From the NCBI RefSeq assembly GCF_033958435.1, contig NC_134138.1:80834298-80898297 (forward strand): a stretch of DNA of 64,000 nt. Direction: 5' to 3'. The notes beneath the pieces are model-generated. The model saw only the letters and a list, made by a program, of their open reading frames with translations. It had not been told where the DNA came from and made no database searches. The translations under genes and the position numbers were made by a program. Source of the DNA: Carettochelys insculpta (Eukaryota; Chordata; Testudines; Carettochelyidae). Shown piece by piece: positions 1 to 11,975 of the stretch (the first letter of the stretch is position 1; each line of letters begins with the position of its first letter).

Positions 1-1014
1 TAAAAAAAAAAATCTATCCCAGAATATTTAATCTCTAAGCAACCCAATTTATAGATCTAGAGTATATGTACACGGGGAGGGAAGACAGGGCATTTTGGCG
101 AACGCTTCTATATTACTCACATGAAGAGTAATATAATTTAATGATTATGTACAGTAGAAGGGGCACATTTGAGATTTGAAGGTATTATTCGTATAACCAC
201 CACTCAGTTACCTACTTCAGGAGGATCAAGGATCAAGTCAGCCATGTTGAGATTTGAACTTGTGGTTCTAGGAATTACAGCCCTTCCCAAACTAAATGTT
301 TTACACCGTCAACCCTTAGACCAATGGAGACCTACTGATTCAACTTACATCATCCTCCACACTCAGACTCTAGCCAAATTAACATGACTGTGGAGCCCTA
401 GGGGAAACCTGTTATAATGCAGACTACACTGAAAAATTAAAAATAGACTATTACACACTTAAGGTGGTGGTCAAGCTAATGGAAGCTAGTTGTCACAAGA
501 TAGCAGTCTCCTCTGGCTACAGAACGGCTGATTCCATTCCAAGGATATATTTTCCGTTATATCAAGTGGCTGCTGTATAGTTAATCATTCTACCTGACCA
601 ATGTGATTGCGAAGTGACAGTTGCTTCCTAAACCCTTTGGGTGTGTCTACACATGCACAGTATTTCAAAAAGACCGGCCCTCTTTCAAAAGAGTGAAGTG
701 AGCATCTACACATACCATGCACCCTTTCGATGTGAAAATCGAAGGAATGCAGCCCAGACATCGAAAGCTGGACCCCGATCCTGCCTGGGAAAAGTGCCAC
801 CCATCGAAAAACAACATCGAAAGAAGGCGTGTGTAGACGCACCATGGCCCGCTCTTTCGAAAGAGGAGTCCTCCACGACGGCGCCCAGTCCAAGCACAGA
901 GACGCCCTGCCCCACCAAAAGGAGCTCTATGACCTGCACGTCCAGCCCTTCTTAAAGCTGCACGGACCCAGAAACCCCATGGCAGGAAGCTGAGAGCAGG
1001 CAAGCTGCGAAAGC

Positions 1015-2709
1015 ATGAGCTCCAGGCAGCACGCCCTCTCAGCCACACCCGACAACACAGAGAGGCACATGGCCAGCGTCCAGCAGTCTCCCGAGTCCTG
1101 GGGTCCCCCCTCAGAGCCCCCACTGGGCTCTCAGGGGTCCATCCCCCAAAAAAAGAAAAGGGCCCCCTCCTGGACAGACCGTGAACTGGGAGATCTCCTG
1201 GGCCTCTGGAGGGAAGAGGAGGTCCTCTGGGAGATGGGGGTAAAGCGGAGGAACACTGCTGCCTTCGCCCACCTTGCCCAGGGACTGACCAGCCAAGGCC
1301 ACCCAGAGTGGACCCCGGAGCAAGCCCGGATCAAAGTTAAAGAGCTCCGGCAGGGCTATGCCCAGGTCTGGGACGAGGCTGGGTGCTCAGGAGCAGGCCC
1401 CTCCACCTGTCCTTACTATAGGGAGCTCCATAACATCCTGGGGCCCCAGGACAGCTCCCCACCAAAAGCGGTCCTGGACAGCTCGGCAGACCAGCCCAAG
1501 CCAGAGGAGCTGCAGAAGCCAGGACCAGCCAGCCCAAGCCAGGGGGTGGACACCACCCAGGATTGGTCCAGCGAGGAGGGCGACCTCATCATCGATGTCC
1601 CCTCACGGTTGTCCAGCTGGGACACAGGGAGCTGGGCGTCCCTGGAGATCCTCGAGGTCCCCCCCAGTAAGTGCACAGCAGGGCCAGCACGCCTGCAGGC
1701 AGAGCAGGGGTGGCACCCCTGACAGTGGCCTGGGCACAGGCCCAGAGGCCCAGGGCCACACACCCCAGCTGGCCACAGCCCGGAACATGCCCTCTGCACC
1801 TGCCAGCGCCACCCAGCACCCGGACCCGTGGACAGTTCCAGGCAGCCAGTTGCCCAGTGGGATGCCCGCAGGCCAGCCCACACCCAGGGGTGGTTCCACC
1901 CAGGGGGGAAACCTGTGTGCACTTGATGCCACAGGGGTGCCATGTCCACCATGGCCAGGCCCTGGGAGGATGAGGGGAGGTGGGGCTCCATGGGGACAAG
2001 GTCCCGGGGGGAATGGGGACGAGGTCCTGCTTGGCGACTGACATGCTAGCCATCACCCCTTGCAGGTGCAGCAAGTGAGGGCCCATGCAATCCATTGGCG
2101 TCGGTGGTCCCTGAGAGCCCCCCAGAGGCATCATACAGAGGCCGGGCACCCTCAGCAGCATCGTTACGCTGGGTGCGCAGCTGGAGGTCACAGCGTCACC
2201 CAGTGGATGACCCCGCCAACCTCCGCCAGGTGGAGCTTATGGAGTGCCAGCTCCGGCTGAAGGAGTCCAACCTGGCGTGGCGGAGGGAGGCCTGGGACAG
2301 CCTCATGTCCCGCCTAGACACCATTCATGGGACTTTACAGGAGCACGTGGGCAATGTGGCCTGGCTCCTGGCCCCCCGCACCGCCCCCCCCAGCTGCCCA
2401 ACCCCCTTTGCCCCCCACAGGGTCCCTCCCAGAAAGGTCCCATCCAGGGTCTCCTGCCCACCCTCCCCGCCAGAGTTCTCCACCTCAACTGACACAGATG
2501 TCCCCCCGCCGTCCCACCATGCCCGTACCTTCCGGTGCTCCCCACCCCATTCTGGCCCCACCGTGGCACCCGCTCCCGGGGGGGAAGGGGATCTCGGGGC
2601 CGGCGTGGCTCTCGGCCCACAACCCCCTTGCCCGAGTGACCCTCCCAGTTCTAGCCCCCTCCCCACCCCCTTCCGAGTTCAGGCTCCCTGCCCCCTCTCC
2701 CAGTTCTAG
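1015..2709 (+). CDS. Harbinger-encoded Myb/SANT-like DNA-binding protein (two exons)
   Basis: In Harbinger elements the Myb-like partner binds DNA and helps bring transposase to the nucleus and the element ends. Exon 1 is 1015-1666. An intron follows from gtaagt (1667) to ttgcag (2065), and exon 2 is 2066-2709. The junction keeps phase (A|GT, Ser), giving about 431 residues. A basic PQKKKRAPSW segment (possible nuclear signal) leads into a Myb/SANT-like domain at about residues 50-142, with SWTDRELGDLL, the W of HPEWTPEQ and CPYYRELHNILG. Exon 2 carries LRLKESNLAWRREAW, typical of the C-terminal part of these proteins, then Pro-rich sequence. It reads open throughout. Without the splice, exon 1 alone would stop at 1722. 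The splice is inferred from sites and phase only. Confidence 0.72.
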
Positions 2710-3037
2710 CCTCTGCCCTATACCCCCTCCCCCACACACATTGTACATAGTTGAACTTTTACACCAGTTTTTTACAGTTTATTATTGATAAAGGTTTATG
2801 TTGTGCACCACTACCCATGTCCCGTGGTCCCATGGGGGGGAGGCATGGCATGGTGGTGGTGGTGGCGGTGCATGTGGCAGGGGGTGGATGTATGGATGGA
2901 GGAGGAGGTGTGGGCATCGAGGTGCTCAGTGCGGCCCCGGGGCGAGACTTGCATGAAGGGCCTCCCGGATCCGGACACCCTCGCAGTTCTCCTGGCGGCT
3001 GGCGACAGCAGTCGGCTGCTTGAACCCCATGGTGGTC

Positions 3038-4322
3038 TCAGCTGCCCACCCCTGGATCCCCCTTGGCCTCCACAACGTTGTGGAGGATGCAGCAGGCACC
3101 CACCACTTGTGGGACATTGCATATCACCACCTCGAGGCGGGCAAGAAGGCACCACCACCGCCCCTTGAGGCGCCCAAAGGCCTGCTCAACCACATGCCGG
3201 GCCTGGTTGAGGTGGGCATTGCAGTCCTCCCTGCTGGGGTCGAGGTGGCCAGTATAGGGCCGCATCAGCCACAGCAGTAGGGGGTATGCTGCATCCGCAA
3301 CTATGCATAGCGGCATGGTGGTGTCCCCAACTAGCATTTCCCGCTTGGGGATGAAGATGCCAGCCTCCATATGCTGGCACAGGCCAGAATTGCAGAAGAC
3401 CCTGGCGTCGTGGGTTCGCCCTGACCAGCCCACATTGATATCCATGAACTGGCCTTTGTAGTCCACCAGGGCCTGGAGGACCACCGAGTGGTAGCCCTTC
3501 CGGTTGATATAGCGGCTGGTACTGTGTGGTGGGGCGCAGATGGGGATATGCGTCCCGTCCAGGGCACCAAAGCAGTTCGGGAACCCCAGCGAAGAGAAAC
3601 CCTCGACGATGGAGTCCAGATCCCCAACGCAGATGACCTGGTGCAGAAGCATGGCATTCAAGGCACGGACAACCTGCAGGGAGAGAGGCCATGCACTCTC
3701 GTGAGGGTGTGGCAGGGTGTTCCCAGCTGACGACCCTCTCCTGCCCCCCAGCCAGCAACGCCCCCCGCTCCAGCCTTCCCAGCCGGTGACCCCTGAGGGG
3801 TCCCTGTGTCCATGGGCCCCCTTCCCCCTTTCCACAGTGGGAGTGTGCCCCGGGCCCGGCTTACCTCCATGAGCACTGCTCTGACAGTGGCCTTGCCCAC
3901 CCCGAACTGGTGACCCACTGAGCGGTAGGAGTCCGGGGTGGCCAGTTTCCACACCGCAATGGCGACTCACTTCTCGAGGGGGAGCGCAGGACGCATGGTG
4001 GTGTCCTGATGCCTCAATGCAGGTGCCAGCCAGTGACACAGCTCCTGGAAGGTGTCCTGGCTCATGCAAAAGTTCCGGAGCCAGGTGACAACATCCCATT
4101 GCCCCAGAACCAGTTGCTCCCACCAGTCCGTGCTGCTGGGGTGGCTCCACAGGCACCAGGGTGCCAGGGGGTGGGGTGCAGGCTGGGCGCGCTCTGTGTC
4201 CTCGGGGGGCTGTTCTGTCTCCCAAGCAGGAGGGGAGCGGCTGCAGCGAGCGTGCCGACAACGTGAGCAACAGTGCCCACAATGCCTGCATCCAGTACGA
4301 GGAGCAGGGTGTCATCAGCCAT
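3038..4322 (-). pseudogene. Harbinger transposase (HARBI1-like DDE_Tnp_4), intron-containing, broken by one stop and one frameshift
   Basis: This transposase would cut and join the element ends. Downstream exon 3673-3038 is fully open and holds the nuclease core. The first Asp is in FGALDGTHIPI, the second in VADAAYPLLLW, and the Glu in VVEQAFGRLKGR, followed by CCILHN. The upstream exon ends at 3865 (ATGGAG|gtaagc). The 191-bp intron ends ctgcag at 3674, and phase is kept. The upstream exon has TDWWEQLVLGQWD and a helix-turn-helix region (WKLATPDSYRSVGHQFGVGK). Two lesions are visible. There is an in-frame TGA at 3969-3967, where relatives have Arg, probably from CGA decay. There is also a frame change between the ATG at 4322 and the WW motif. 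The catalytic triad is intact, so inactivation looks recent. Confidence 0.8.
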
Positions 4323-4677
4323 GGTGCTGCTGTGCTGGGGTCCTGCATTGCTCCTGGCAGCTTGGCAGGCGTTGGCTAGTGCAGGGCTGGGGAGGTGAAG
4401 GGGGGCCCTTTAAGGCAGCGGCTGGCTGCAGGACCCAGAAGGACTTGGCGCCCATGCAACCCCGTTTACGGCATCTCCGCCTCCCTTCTTTCGAAAGGGA
4501 GCATGTACACGTGTGGACGCACTCTGTCGAAATAATGGGACAGGGTCTTCGAAAGAGTGGGTTGGAACTGTGATCCGCCTTTGCCATGTGGTCACGTTCT
4601 TTCGGAAGACGGTATATCGATTTCTGAATTTTGATTTTGCTCTTTCGATGGTGGGCTCCCGTGTAGACACACCCTTA

Positions 4678-6780
4678 TTGATCTGATGCCTACTGCCCAA
4701 CAGATTTTAACAGCAGGCCTACTCAATGTGAGCTGCAGTCAAAGACCCAGTTTGTCCACAGATAAGCAGTTCTTTGTAAGTATTGTGTAAGAGTTTCTAA
4801 TAAGCTGGTTCGCATTTTTGTATTTGTTTTTCTGGAGCCAGAGCTTTGAATAGTGGGTTCATAACTGAAATTTAGTATTTGCAAAAACATGCTTTCAGGA
4901 ATAGCTGCAAGATACACCCCTTTGTCCAGGGCATCCCAACTGACTAAATTCCTGGCAGCAGGATTAGCTACAGGCAGGAGGAGAATGGGATATCTGGTCT
5001 CTCATTATGATCATTAACATGTCTAAACTTATGTTTTGTAATGTGCCCAGATACAAGCATCACGGGTGACAAAATAAATGCTCGCAGCAATACATAATCT
5101 TTTATCAATGTTAAGTCATCGTTCTGACCTGGTAACACATATTCCATTTGATGGTATGATTCAATGTTCCAAATTAACCTATTTTAAACTCCATTGCACA
5201 AGAAGGATGCCAGATTCAACTTTAATGTTATAGGTAGAAGAATACAGTGGTGCAAGAGGATGAGAACAAAAAAAAAAAAAAAAAAGAGACAGGCCTACTT
5301 ATATGTACACTACTTGTATGACTTGCTGCTCAAGATATTGCTCGTCTTCAAGGGATATTTTTGGGATTTCATTTAAGATGTAAAATCACGCAAGGCCAGG
5401 ACAGAGAAAAAGAAAGGAAGATGGAAAGCTAAGCACTTGCTACACTTCTACAACTCCCTTTCATCATTTTTACTTACGTTATTGAGGCAGCAATAAACTA
5501 GTGTATCAATTATTGACTCACTTATAGCCCTACTCCTGGAAGGTCAGAAAGCCTCAGATGCTACTTGAAGGTGTGTACTTGGAAGAACTTCACAATATTC
5601 TTCACTAAAGGAGGACAATTGCACAGAACAGTATATTCTATACTACCTAAATCATTTGAAGCCCTTGAAGCAGGAGGGCTTTTGGAACATTAATAATGAG
5701 CCATTTCAGTGAAGACTGAAACATTTAAAACCTGAGGATGATCTAGTTTAGGAAACAGCCTCCTGGAACAAGATTCCCATTCGGGATCTGGTAGCAATTT
5801 CTATTTATTCCTTTGAGAAAAACTTTCTAATCCAAATTTTATAGTTGGCTTTTCTCCTGGGCTCTTTTGAATCCAGTTTAGATGTTCTTTAAAGATAAAC
5901 TTATTAAGCCTGCCTGCTATGTGTTTTTCCAACAAAGGGTCTGTCTTAAATAATTATTAAGCCTTAGTTATTCTGCATAGCACATACAGAGAAAGATATG
6001 ATCCTGCTACAAGCAATTTACAATTTAGGGGCCAAATTTTCCTCACTTCCTTCAAGTAATTAAATTCCCCTGGCCTTAATGGGACTAGTCACAAAAAATG
6101 ATCAAGTCTGGCCACACAACAGACTCATACAATGCAGAGTTTAAAAACACATAGGAAATCAGAGGAGTATCCAGGCTTGAAGTGAGGCAGACATTGTTAC
6201 ATATTTTAGTATGAACAGCATTCAGCTACTTTAGCAGGATTAATCCTACAGACTTCACAGGAAAGTGTGCTGGAAGGGATCTGAAAGAAGAAAAGGAGGC
6301 CATTTGGCATGGCTGGAGAGAGGCAGTTCCTGGTGTGGGAGGCAACATGGCAGGAGGCATGAAATCTGATGTGAACATTAGATTCTGCTTAATCCCCAGG
6401 AATGAAAATATTTAACATTTAAAATATGTATGAGATTAATTTTTTTATTACATTAGGACTTTTATCTCTGCAAGGAGGCCTTTAGCAAAGGCCACATTCT
6501 GATAGGGTCACTCAAACCACTATTTGTAATGCAGTGAAATGTGTTCCTGGACATGTGCAGAGGGGAATACAGCCCTTCTTGAAAGCATACTGGAAAGGAG
6601 GTACCCATAACTGCAAACCCCAAAATCTCAAAAGGAAAAGATTTCTCGTGACTCCTCACCCCTTTGGAAACTCTTGGAGAAAACCATTTTGAGGGCCACG
6701 CCCCATCAGTATTGTCAGTTCTTCGTTTTCTTAAGCAAAAATCAAGCCAGTTATAGACAGAAGGCTTTTTGTATGTTTCT
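4678..6780. other. SPIDR intron 5, no recognisable gene
   Basis: AT-rich, with an A-run at 5269-5286. I see no splice-bounded coding segment and no clear repeat. The same holds for 1-635 and 6930-7720. Confidence 0.6.
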
Positions 6781-6786
6781 TGTTGG

Positions 6787-6787
<1 letters not shown>

Positions 6788-6831
<44 letters not shown>
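6788..6831. repeat. (TG)n microsatellite
   Basis: An uninterrupted TG run of about 20 units. A short (CA)n tract follows at about 6908-6924. Spurious Val/Cys and Thr/His open frames on both strands come from it. Confidence 0.97.
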
Positions 6832-6833
<2 letters not shown>

Positions 6834-7726
6834 CAAAAAGCAGCATGTCTTTTCCATCCCTCGTCTCTCCCTCACTCCCAATAACGAAAGAAAACAAAAC
6901 ACGCACATCCACACACACACACACCTCCCTTCTGGGTGGAAATTTCAAAAGTGTATGTGTCGACCTAATTCTGCACCTACTGAAGTTAACAAGACTGAGC
7001 AAAGTTAGGTCAGTGTTATGCAACTCAGAAAATCCTACCCTGTGTTTTTTAAGTACAGGGCTTACACATAAGTAAAAACTGTGGACCCTGGTGTAATACA
7101 TCCAGCTAGTACATTTTAGTTTAAGTCCTCATCCCCCTTTTTTTACTTTTCAAAAAACAGATCTGCAGTACACCCCAGAGAGAATTATTTTTTCAAATTC
7201 AATTTATTCGTGTATCAAGGAGGGCATCAGTCTCATTTACTCATCTCTTAAAATGGCCCAGAAAATGAGAGGTCTAGCAGACTGCACAAATGGATAACTA
7301 TTGCAATAAATATATTCTGACAGTATTATTAACCATTTAACACCTAATGGAGTATAGCATAGGTCTAAGTAGTAGAAAATAAATTTCACGCACATTTTCT
7401 AACGATGCAGACAATCCATTATTAGTAAATATTGTATTGCAAATGCTTGCCCCTTTTACAGTGATAGCCCAGTAAATTAACAGGCCTTTTTAAAAAGATT
7501 CACCCTGTAGAAAATGCTTTCATATAGCAAACAACTCTTTCATGGTCTCAGTTCTTTTTTATTACTCAAATGATTTGCCCTGAATTATCCCTACAGGGTT
7601 ACAATTCTGAAATATTGCATAGCATGGTGAAATATGCCAGAGCTATAAGAAGATATTTAACACTGGAAGCTGGCATATGAAGAAAAGTAAATCCCAAGTA
7701 CACTCATCCATCACTATATGAGCACA

Positions 7727-8445
7727 ACTCGTTCCCAACTTTCGGCTCGTAGGCGAAAACTCATAAGAGGGACACTAAATTCCTGTTAAAATACATGTAA
7801 AACTCTCTGATTGGCTCCAAGTGCTTGGAGGGGCAGCATGTGGGGCTGCTTTTGAAAGGTAAGTGAACCTGCAGTTGGGAGGGGAGGGGGGTTAAAGGCT
7901 GGGGGAAGTTTCGGGTCATGAGCGGGAGGGAGGGTTAAACCCTGCAGGCAGCTCAGGTGCAGGAGGTGGCGGCTTGCTCCTTCTGACTGCAGCAGAGGTA
8001 CCTGCGTGGAATCCAGCGGGCTGGGGGATTCGGAACGGGATGGGGTGGGTGTTGGGAGTGGACTGGGGGGTTGCACAGGGAGCTGTGGGCTGGGATAAAT
8101 GTTGGGACTGGGCAGGGCGGGGAGGTGCGCGGGGAGTTGCCACAGGTGGAGTGTTGGGAGTGGGCCGGACAAGGCTGTGGCTCTCCCTCCCCCCACCCTG
8201 GCCAGGGACTCTGCAGCTGAAGCTGAGCCAGCCGCGGGGCTGTGGGTCTCTCCACGCCTCGTCCAGGACCGCAGCCAACTCCACTTCAGCTGCAGGTCTC
8301 CCCACACCCCCTCCAGGGACCTGGGGGCTGGCTCATATACGCAGGCGAAGTTCACTCGCATAGTGAACAATGGTAAGTATGTGTGTCCCTCGTTTTAGCG
8401 AGTACTCGTAAGGAAAGTACTCATTAAACGAGGGATGCGTGTATA
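7727..8445. mobile_element. pogo-like element with GC-rich core (probable)
   Basis: The right end carries CTCATTAAACGAGGGATGCG and the left end carries AACTCGTTCCC, both typical of pogo-type ends with CTCGT. The core is GC-rich low-complexity DNA that gives several spurious open frames. Ends are only loosely defined. Confidence 0.35.
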
Positions 8446-8524
8446 AGGCATAGCCCAGACTCACTCCTTCCACGGAAACTTACACAGAAGGGAGCTCTGA
8501 TAGCAGGAAAACTATAAAGGAACT

Positions 8525-8765
8525 CTCTGAGTCCTGGTGTACACACAATTTTTGTATGAGTATAAACTATTTTGGTTAAAGCTGTAATTTTTATTTACTG
8601 CAATATGGTTACTCTGGTACAATCCCGAGCATGAACACCGTCATACCATGATAAAAGATGTTTTATACTGGTATATCTGATTCCCTTTTCCTCAAGAAAA
8701 AGCTATGCTGTTATAAACAGCAAGTCATGCTGTGATAGAAGGAGCTGTATCACTTTAGCTACAGT
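8525..8765. mobile_element. Old DNA-element remnant
   Basis: GGTGTACACACAATTTTTGT, TATAAACTATTTTGGTTAAA and a run of GTTATAC-like motifs resemble an old TCTACACACAAA-ended element. Low information. Confidence 0.3.
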
Positions 8766-9651
8766 GGGACAATGAAAGTGGCGCATCTGTCACATATAGA
8801 TAAACTGCAAGTGTGTTTTCTTGGGATTGTACAACGTGGGCATGGGGCACGTCATTCCAACTCTACCATCGAGGCCTCCTGAGTTCCTTTAAACTTCCTT
8901 AAATGTGATTTTCCACATGCAGAGAGTTCATTGTGTATTTACATGGCCCTGGATTCCTGATGGGGCTTTCAAGAAGGTGTAAAGGAGAGAATGTACTTGA
9001 ACCTGTCACCCATTGACTCTTAACCTGGCATGAATGGTAAAAGATCTGGAGGAAGGCTTTTCTCCCTCCGTTGGTCAGACTCGGGAAATGATCTGATAGA
9101 GCTACAGAAGACATTAAATCATTTAACTCAATTTATTTACAGATTATGTAAATCTTATCTGCCTATCAGTTTTCACTTGATTTCAGGGGAAGTAACAAGA
9201 TTACTAGTTGGCTGAGCATGAAAAATGTACTTGCCAATGCAGAGATGGAAATTATTTCACGATAATATGAAGTCCCAAGCCATCAAGTTGTACAAAATTT
9301 AAGTTTCTACTGGAAGAAGAAGAAAAAAGCACTTCTAGCCATTATGATTGTGAAGACAGCCTTTCAAAAGGAAAAGGAACCAACCAAAAGCAGTACAAAT
9401 CTCTACATATAGGCAGTTTTAATGTCCCCACTATTGTTTATGGTTTCGTCTAACAGCAGAACCAATGAATACCAAACTTGTCTGTGTCACTGTTGCTACT
9501 CAGCCCTGTGGGTAGCAGTGAAATTACCAGGAATCATATTTAAATGCCTTATTGCTGCTGCTGTTTGGGAAAACAACAACAAATGTAGGCACCAGAGAAA
9601 CTGAAAGAGGGTCAAAAACCTTAAACTGGAGGGTGAAAGAAAGGGTAGAGA

Positions 9652-10380
9652 GGTATGTCTACACAGAAATTAAAAACCCAGAACTGCTCCATGGCTGCTG
9701 ATTCAGGCCTTATATACTCCACCAAGTTTTGTCAACAAAACTTATGTCAACCCCAAAAGCCGACAAAGCAAAAACTGCAAATGGGTGTTCAATCTTGCTT
9801 TGTCAACACATCACGTTCACAGTAGGGACACCATCATCAACAGTATGAGCAATGCACCTTGGGGATGTTGTGTGTTGTTGTGGGAAGTTGGAGCTGATCA
9901 CTGTGTATCTTGAGATTTCCCCTAAGTTTTCCCACAGCTTCCTCTGCTGCTGGGAGTGGCATTCTGAGTAGCTCTATGAGCTCTCCACGTTGAGGAATCT
10001 CGCCCCTGCCTGGCTCTGTGATGGCAGTGTGCCTGCTGTTGTGTTCTCAGTGCAGGGCAGAACAGAAGCATTCCAACAACATACTCTCTGTTCCCAAAAT
10101 GAGGCAGCACACTCCACTGTCAGATACTTCCTGGAGCTTTGAAAGGAGAGGGGCACATGCCTGCATGGCCCCAGAAATCAAAATACCCAGCAGAGCTATC
10201 AGAACAGACACTGGGAGATACTAGCATAAGCCATTTCTGTAGATAAAACAAACAGCATTGTCTAGAATGGCTCTATGGTAATGTAGACAAGTCTACAGGG
10301 CTTTGATTATGGGGCTGCTTAACAACAACTGTAGATATTTGGGCTCAGGCTGCAGCTCAAATTCTTGGACTGCTGCAGGG
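9652..10380. mobile_element. Inverted-repeat MITE split by a second MITE
   Basis: The outer element begins GGTATGTCTACACAGAAATT with AAAAACCC and TGATTCAGG, and resumes near 10298 with GGGCTTTGATTATGGGGC and GTAGATATTTGGGCTCAGG. Between about 9709 and 10297 lies other DNA with GTTTTGTCAACAAAACTT and an end near TGTAGACAAGTCTAC. Boundaries are approximate. Confidence 0.5.
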
Positions 10381-10728
10381 GGGAAAGGCTCCTTCCTGTT
10401 TACAGGATCTAGAAGAGATAAGCTGGAGACCTCATAACATACACCAGTCAGAGACAAATACAAAGAGAGAAACTGCGATGGTACAACAAGCATCTTTCAG
10501 GCACAGAGAGCTGTGGAAAACCCTGTATCTTCCCCTTCACAGCAGAGGGTGTGGGGAAGCCAGGCTTTTCTCCAAAGTATTGAAAATGGAGCGCCTCTAC
10601 CCTTCTCTTTAACCTACTAGCCAGAAGCAGATATTAGTCACCAGAATGTGTCTGATGAATTATTCAAATATTGTTATTAGGCAGTGACTACCCCACTCCT
10701 GAGCCATCCACTGGAAACAGAACCGTTA

Positions 10729-10910
10729 GGGCAGGTCTATGCTGCAGGGACAGGTGAATCTAAGCTACGCATTTTGAGTTACATTAATATTGTAACTCAA
10801 ATCAACATAAAACTTAGATCTATTTACCACGGGGTCTACACTGCATTAGGTCAAGAGAAAAAACTCTCCTGTTGACTCCCCTAACTCTTTTTGTTCAGGT
10901 GGAGTATTGG
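10729..10910. mobile_element. MITE remnant
   Basis: CAGGTCTATGCTGCAGGG at the left, and GGGGTCTACACTGCATTAGG and CTCTCCTGTTGACTCCCC inside, match a family with GTCTACACTGC units. The right end is not clear. Confidence 0.45.
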
Positions 10911-11289
10911 AGTAAACAGCAATCAGTGGTCAACTCATTGCATCTATTCTAGACGTGATTAACTAACCACCCACTGGGTAATTCACTGCCCTGTCAATCT
11001 GGTTCATAGCAAAGACATACCCTCATTTTCAAAAAGGATCCTTTTCATAGTCTTAGCCAGATTCAGTCTTCTAAAAATAGTTGCAATTCTGCCAATGTAA
11101 GTGAAGTGCCTCTACTTGCTTCACAATTTAGCTGGGCCCATTGGTTTTCACCCTTTAGTTATAATTATAATTACAAGTATAGTGTCATTTTAGACAAAAG
11201 GAAAAACGAGCAGATCCTATCTTAAGTTTACCCATATGTCAGATTTGATGCCGATATCTGAAACCATCATACCAAAACCAAAACAAAAC

Positions 11290-11309
11290 CACACACACAC
11301 ACACACACA
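11290..11309. repeat. (CA)n microsatellite
   Basis: About ten CA units preceded by a CAAAACCAAAACAAAACC stretch. A shorter CA tract lies at 21775-21788 near SPIDR exon 3. Confidence 0.9.
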
Positions 11310-11854
11310 ACCACTACAAACCCCTTTTGGACAATTTAATATGCCCATTGTTTAATTACCTCTACACTACATTAAGTATGTTGAATAACGTAAGAGTATA
11401 CTGTTCTAAATCCAGTTCTCTTTATAATTTCTAAGTAATTTGCTGAAAAGCAAAACTGAACCATTAGTTTTTGGCGCCCTCTACTGGAAATTCTGAGAAT
11501 ACATTTGTACAGTATGAATTTTGACATGGAATGAAGTAATTTCTAATATTTACTCCTTGCACCCCCTAAAATATAAAATCTTGTTTTTATGAATACAATT
11601 CTGAACATCAAGTTCTTTCTGCATGCAAACAGCATTTGTGTAAAGCAAGTACCATCTAATTTCCCAGCCATAGCACAAAAATCATGTTGGCACCCACTAG
11701 TCAAAGATTTGGAGCACCCAAAAATTTAAAACTGAGGCAATGCAACACTTAGAGACAATGTTCGTAAAACTTGTACATAAGAATAATTCTGTGGCAGGCA
11801 ACAGGTAACCATTGTGTTAAGAACAGCCATAATAGATCCGACCAAAAAGCAGAC

Positions 11855-11975
11855 AAGTAGCACTTTAAAGACTAGCAAAATAATTTATTCGGTGAGCTTT
11901 CGTGGGACAGACCCACTTCTGCAGACCATAGCCAGACCAGAACAGACTCAATACTAGCACGGCTCCCTCTCTGTT
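11855..11975 (-). repeat. Interspersed repeat, family not named (copy 1)
   Basis: In complement it reads CCCACGAAAGCTCACC, AATAAATTATTTTGCTAGTC and TTTAAAGTGCTAC, ending near GGTAACAGAG-type sequence. The same order of blocks appears at 19755-19888. I recognise it as an abundant sauropsid repeat but cannot assign a class. Confidence 0.6.

Larger units (their letters stand above)
639..4674. mobile_element. Harbinger (PIF/Harbinger) DNA transposon, nearly complete, two genes
   Basis: The element is 4036 bp. Its ends are inverted repeats starting GGGTGTGTCTACAC on the left and the complement on the right. The flanking triplets are TTT (636-638) and TTA (4675-4677), which fit the 3-bp TWA-type target duplication of the family with one change. 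It holds convergent genes for a Myb/SANT-like protein (plus) and a DDE transposase (minus), the standard two-gene Harbinger layout. Extra copies of the terminal motif lie inside each end (703-711, 831-838, 4511-4519). It lies in SPIDR intron 5. Confidence 0.88.

Noticed and set aside
1358..2191. Several 100-227-codon frames overlapping the Myb-like gene
   Set aside because: They lie in other frames or on the opposite strand of GC-rich coding sequence and lack any domain; the spliced Myb frame explains the region.
3960..3972. GTGAGT at the transposase in-frame stop as a splice donor that would avoid the stop
   Set aside because: Splicing there would remove the conserved helix-turn-helix region immediately downstream; a CGA to TGA mutation is simpler.
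6462..7101. Minus-strand frames of 116-152 codons around 6.8 kb
   Set aside because: They are held open by the TG/CA microsatellites (poly Thr-His) and have no conserved motif.
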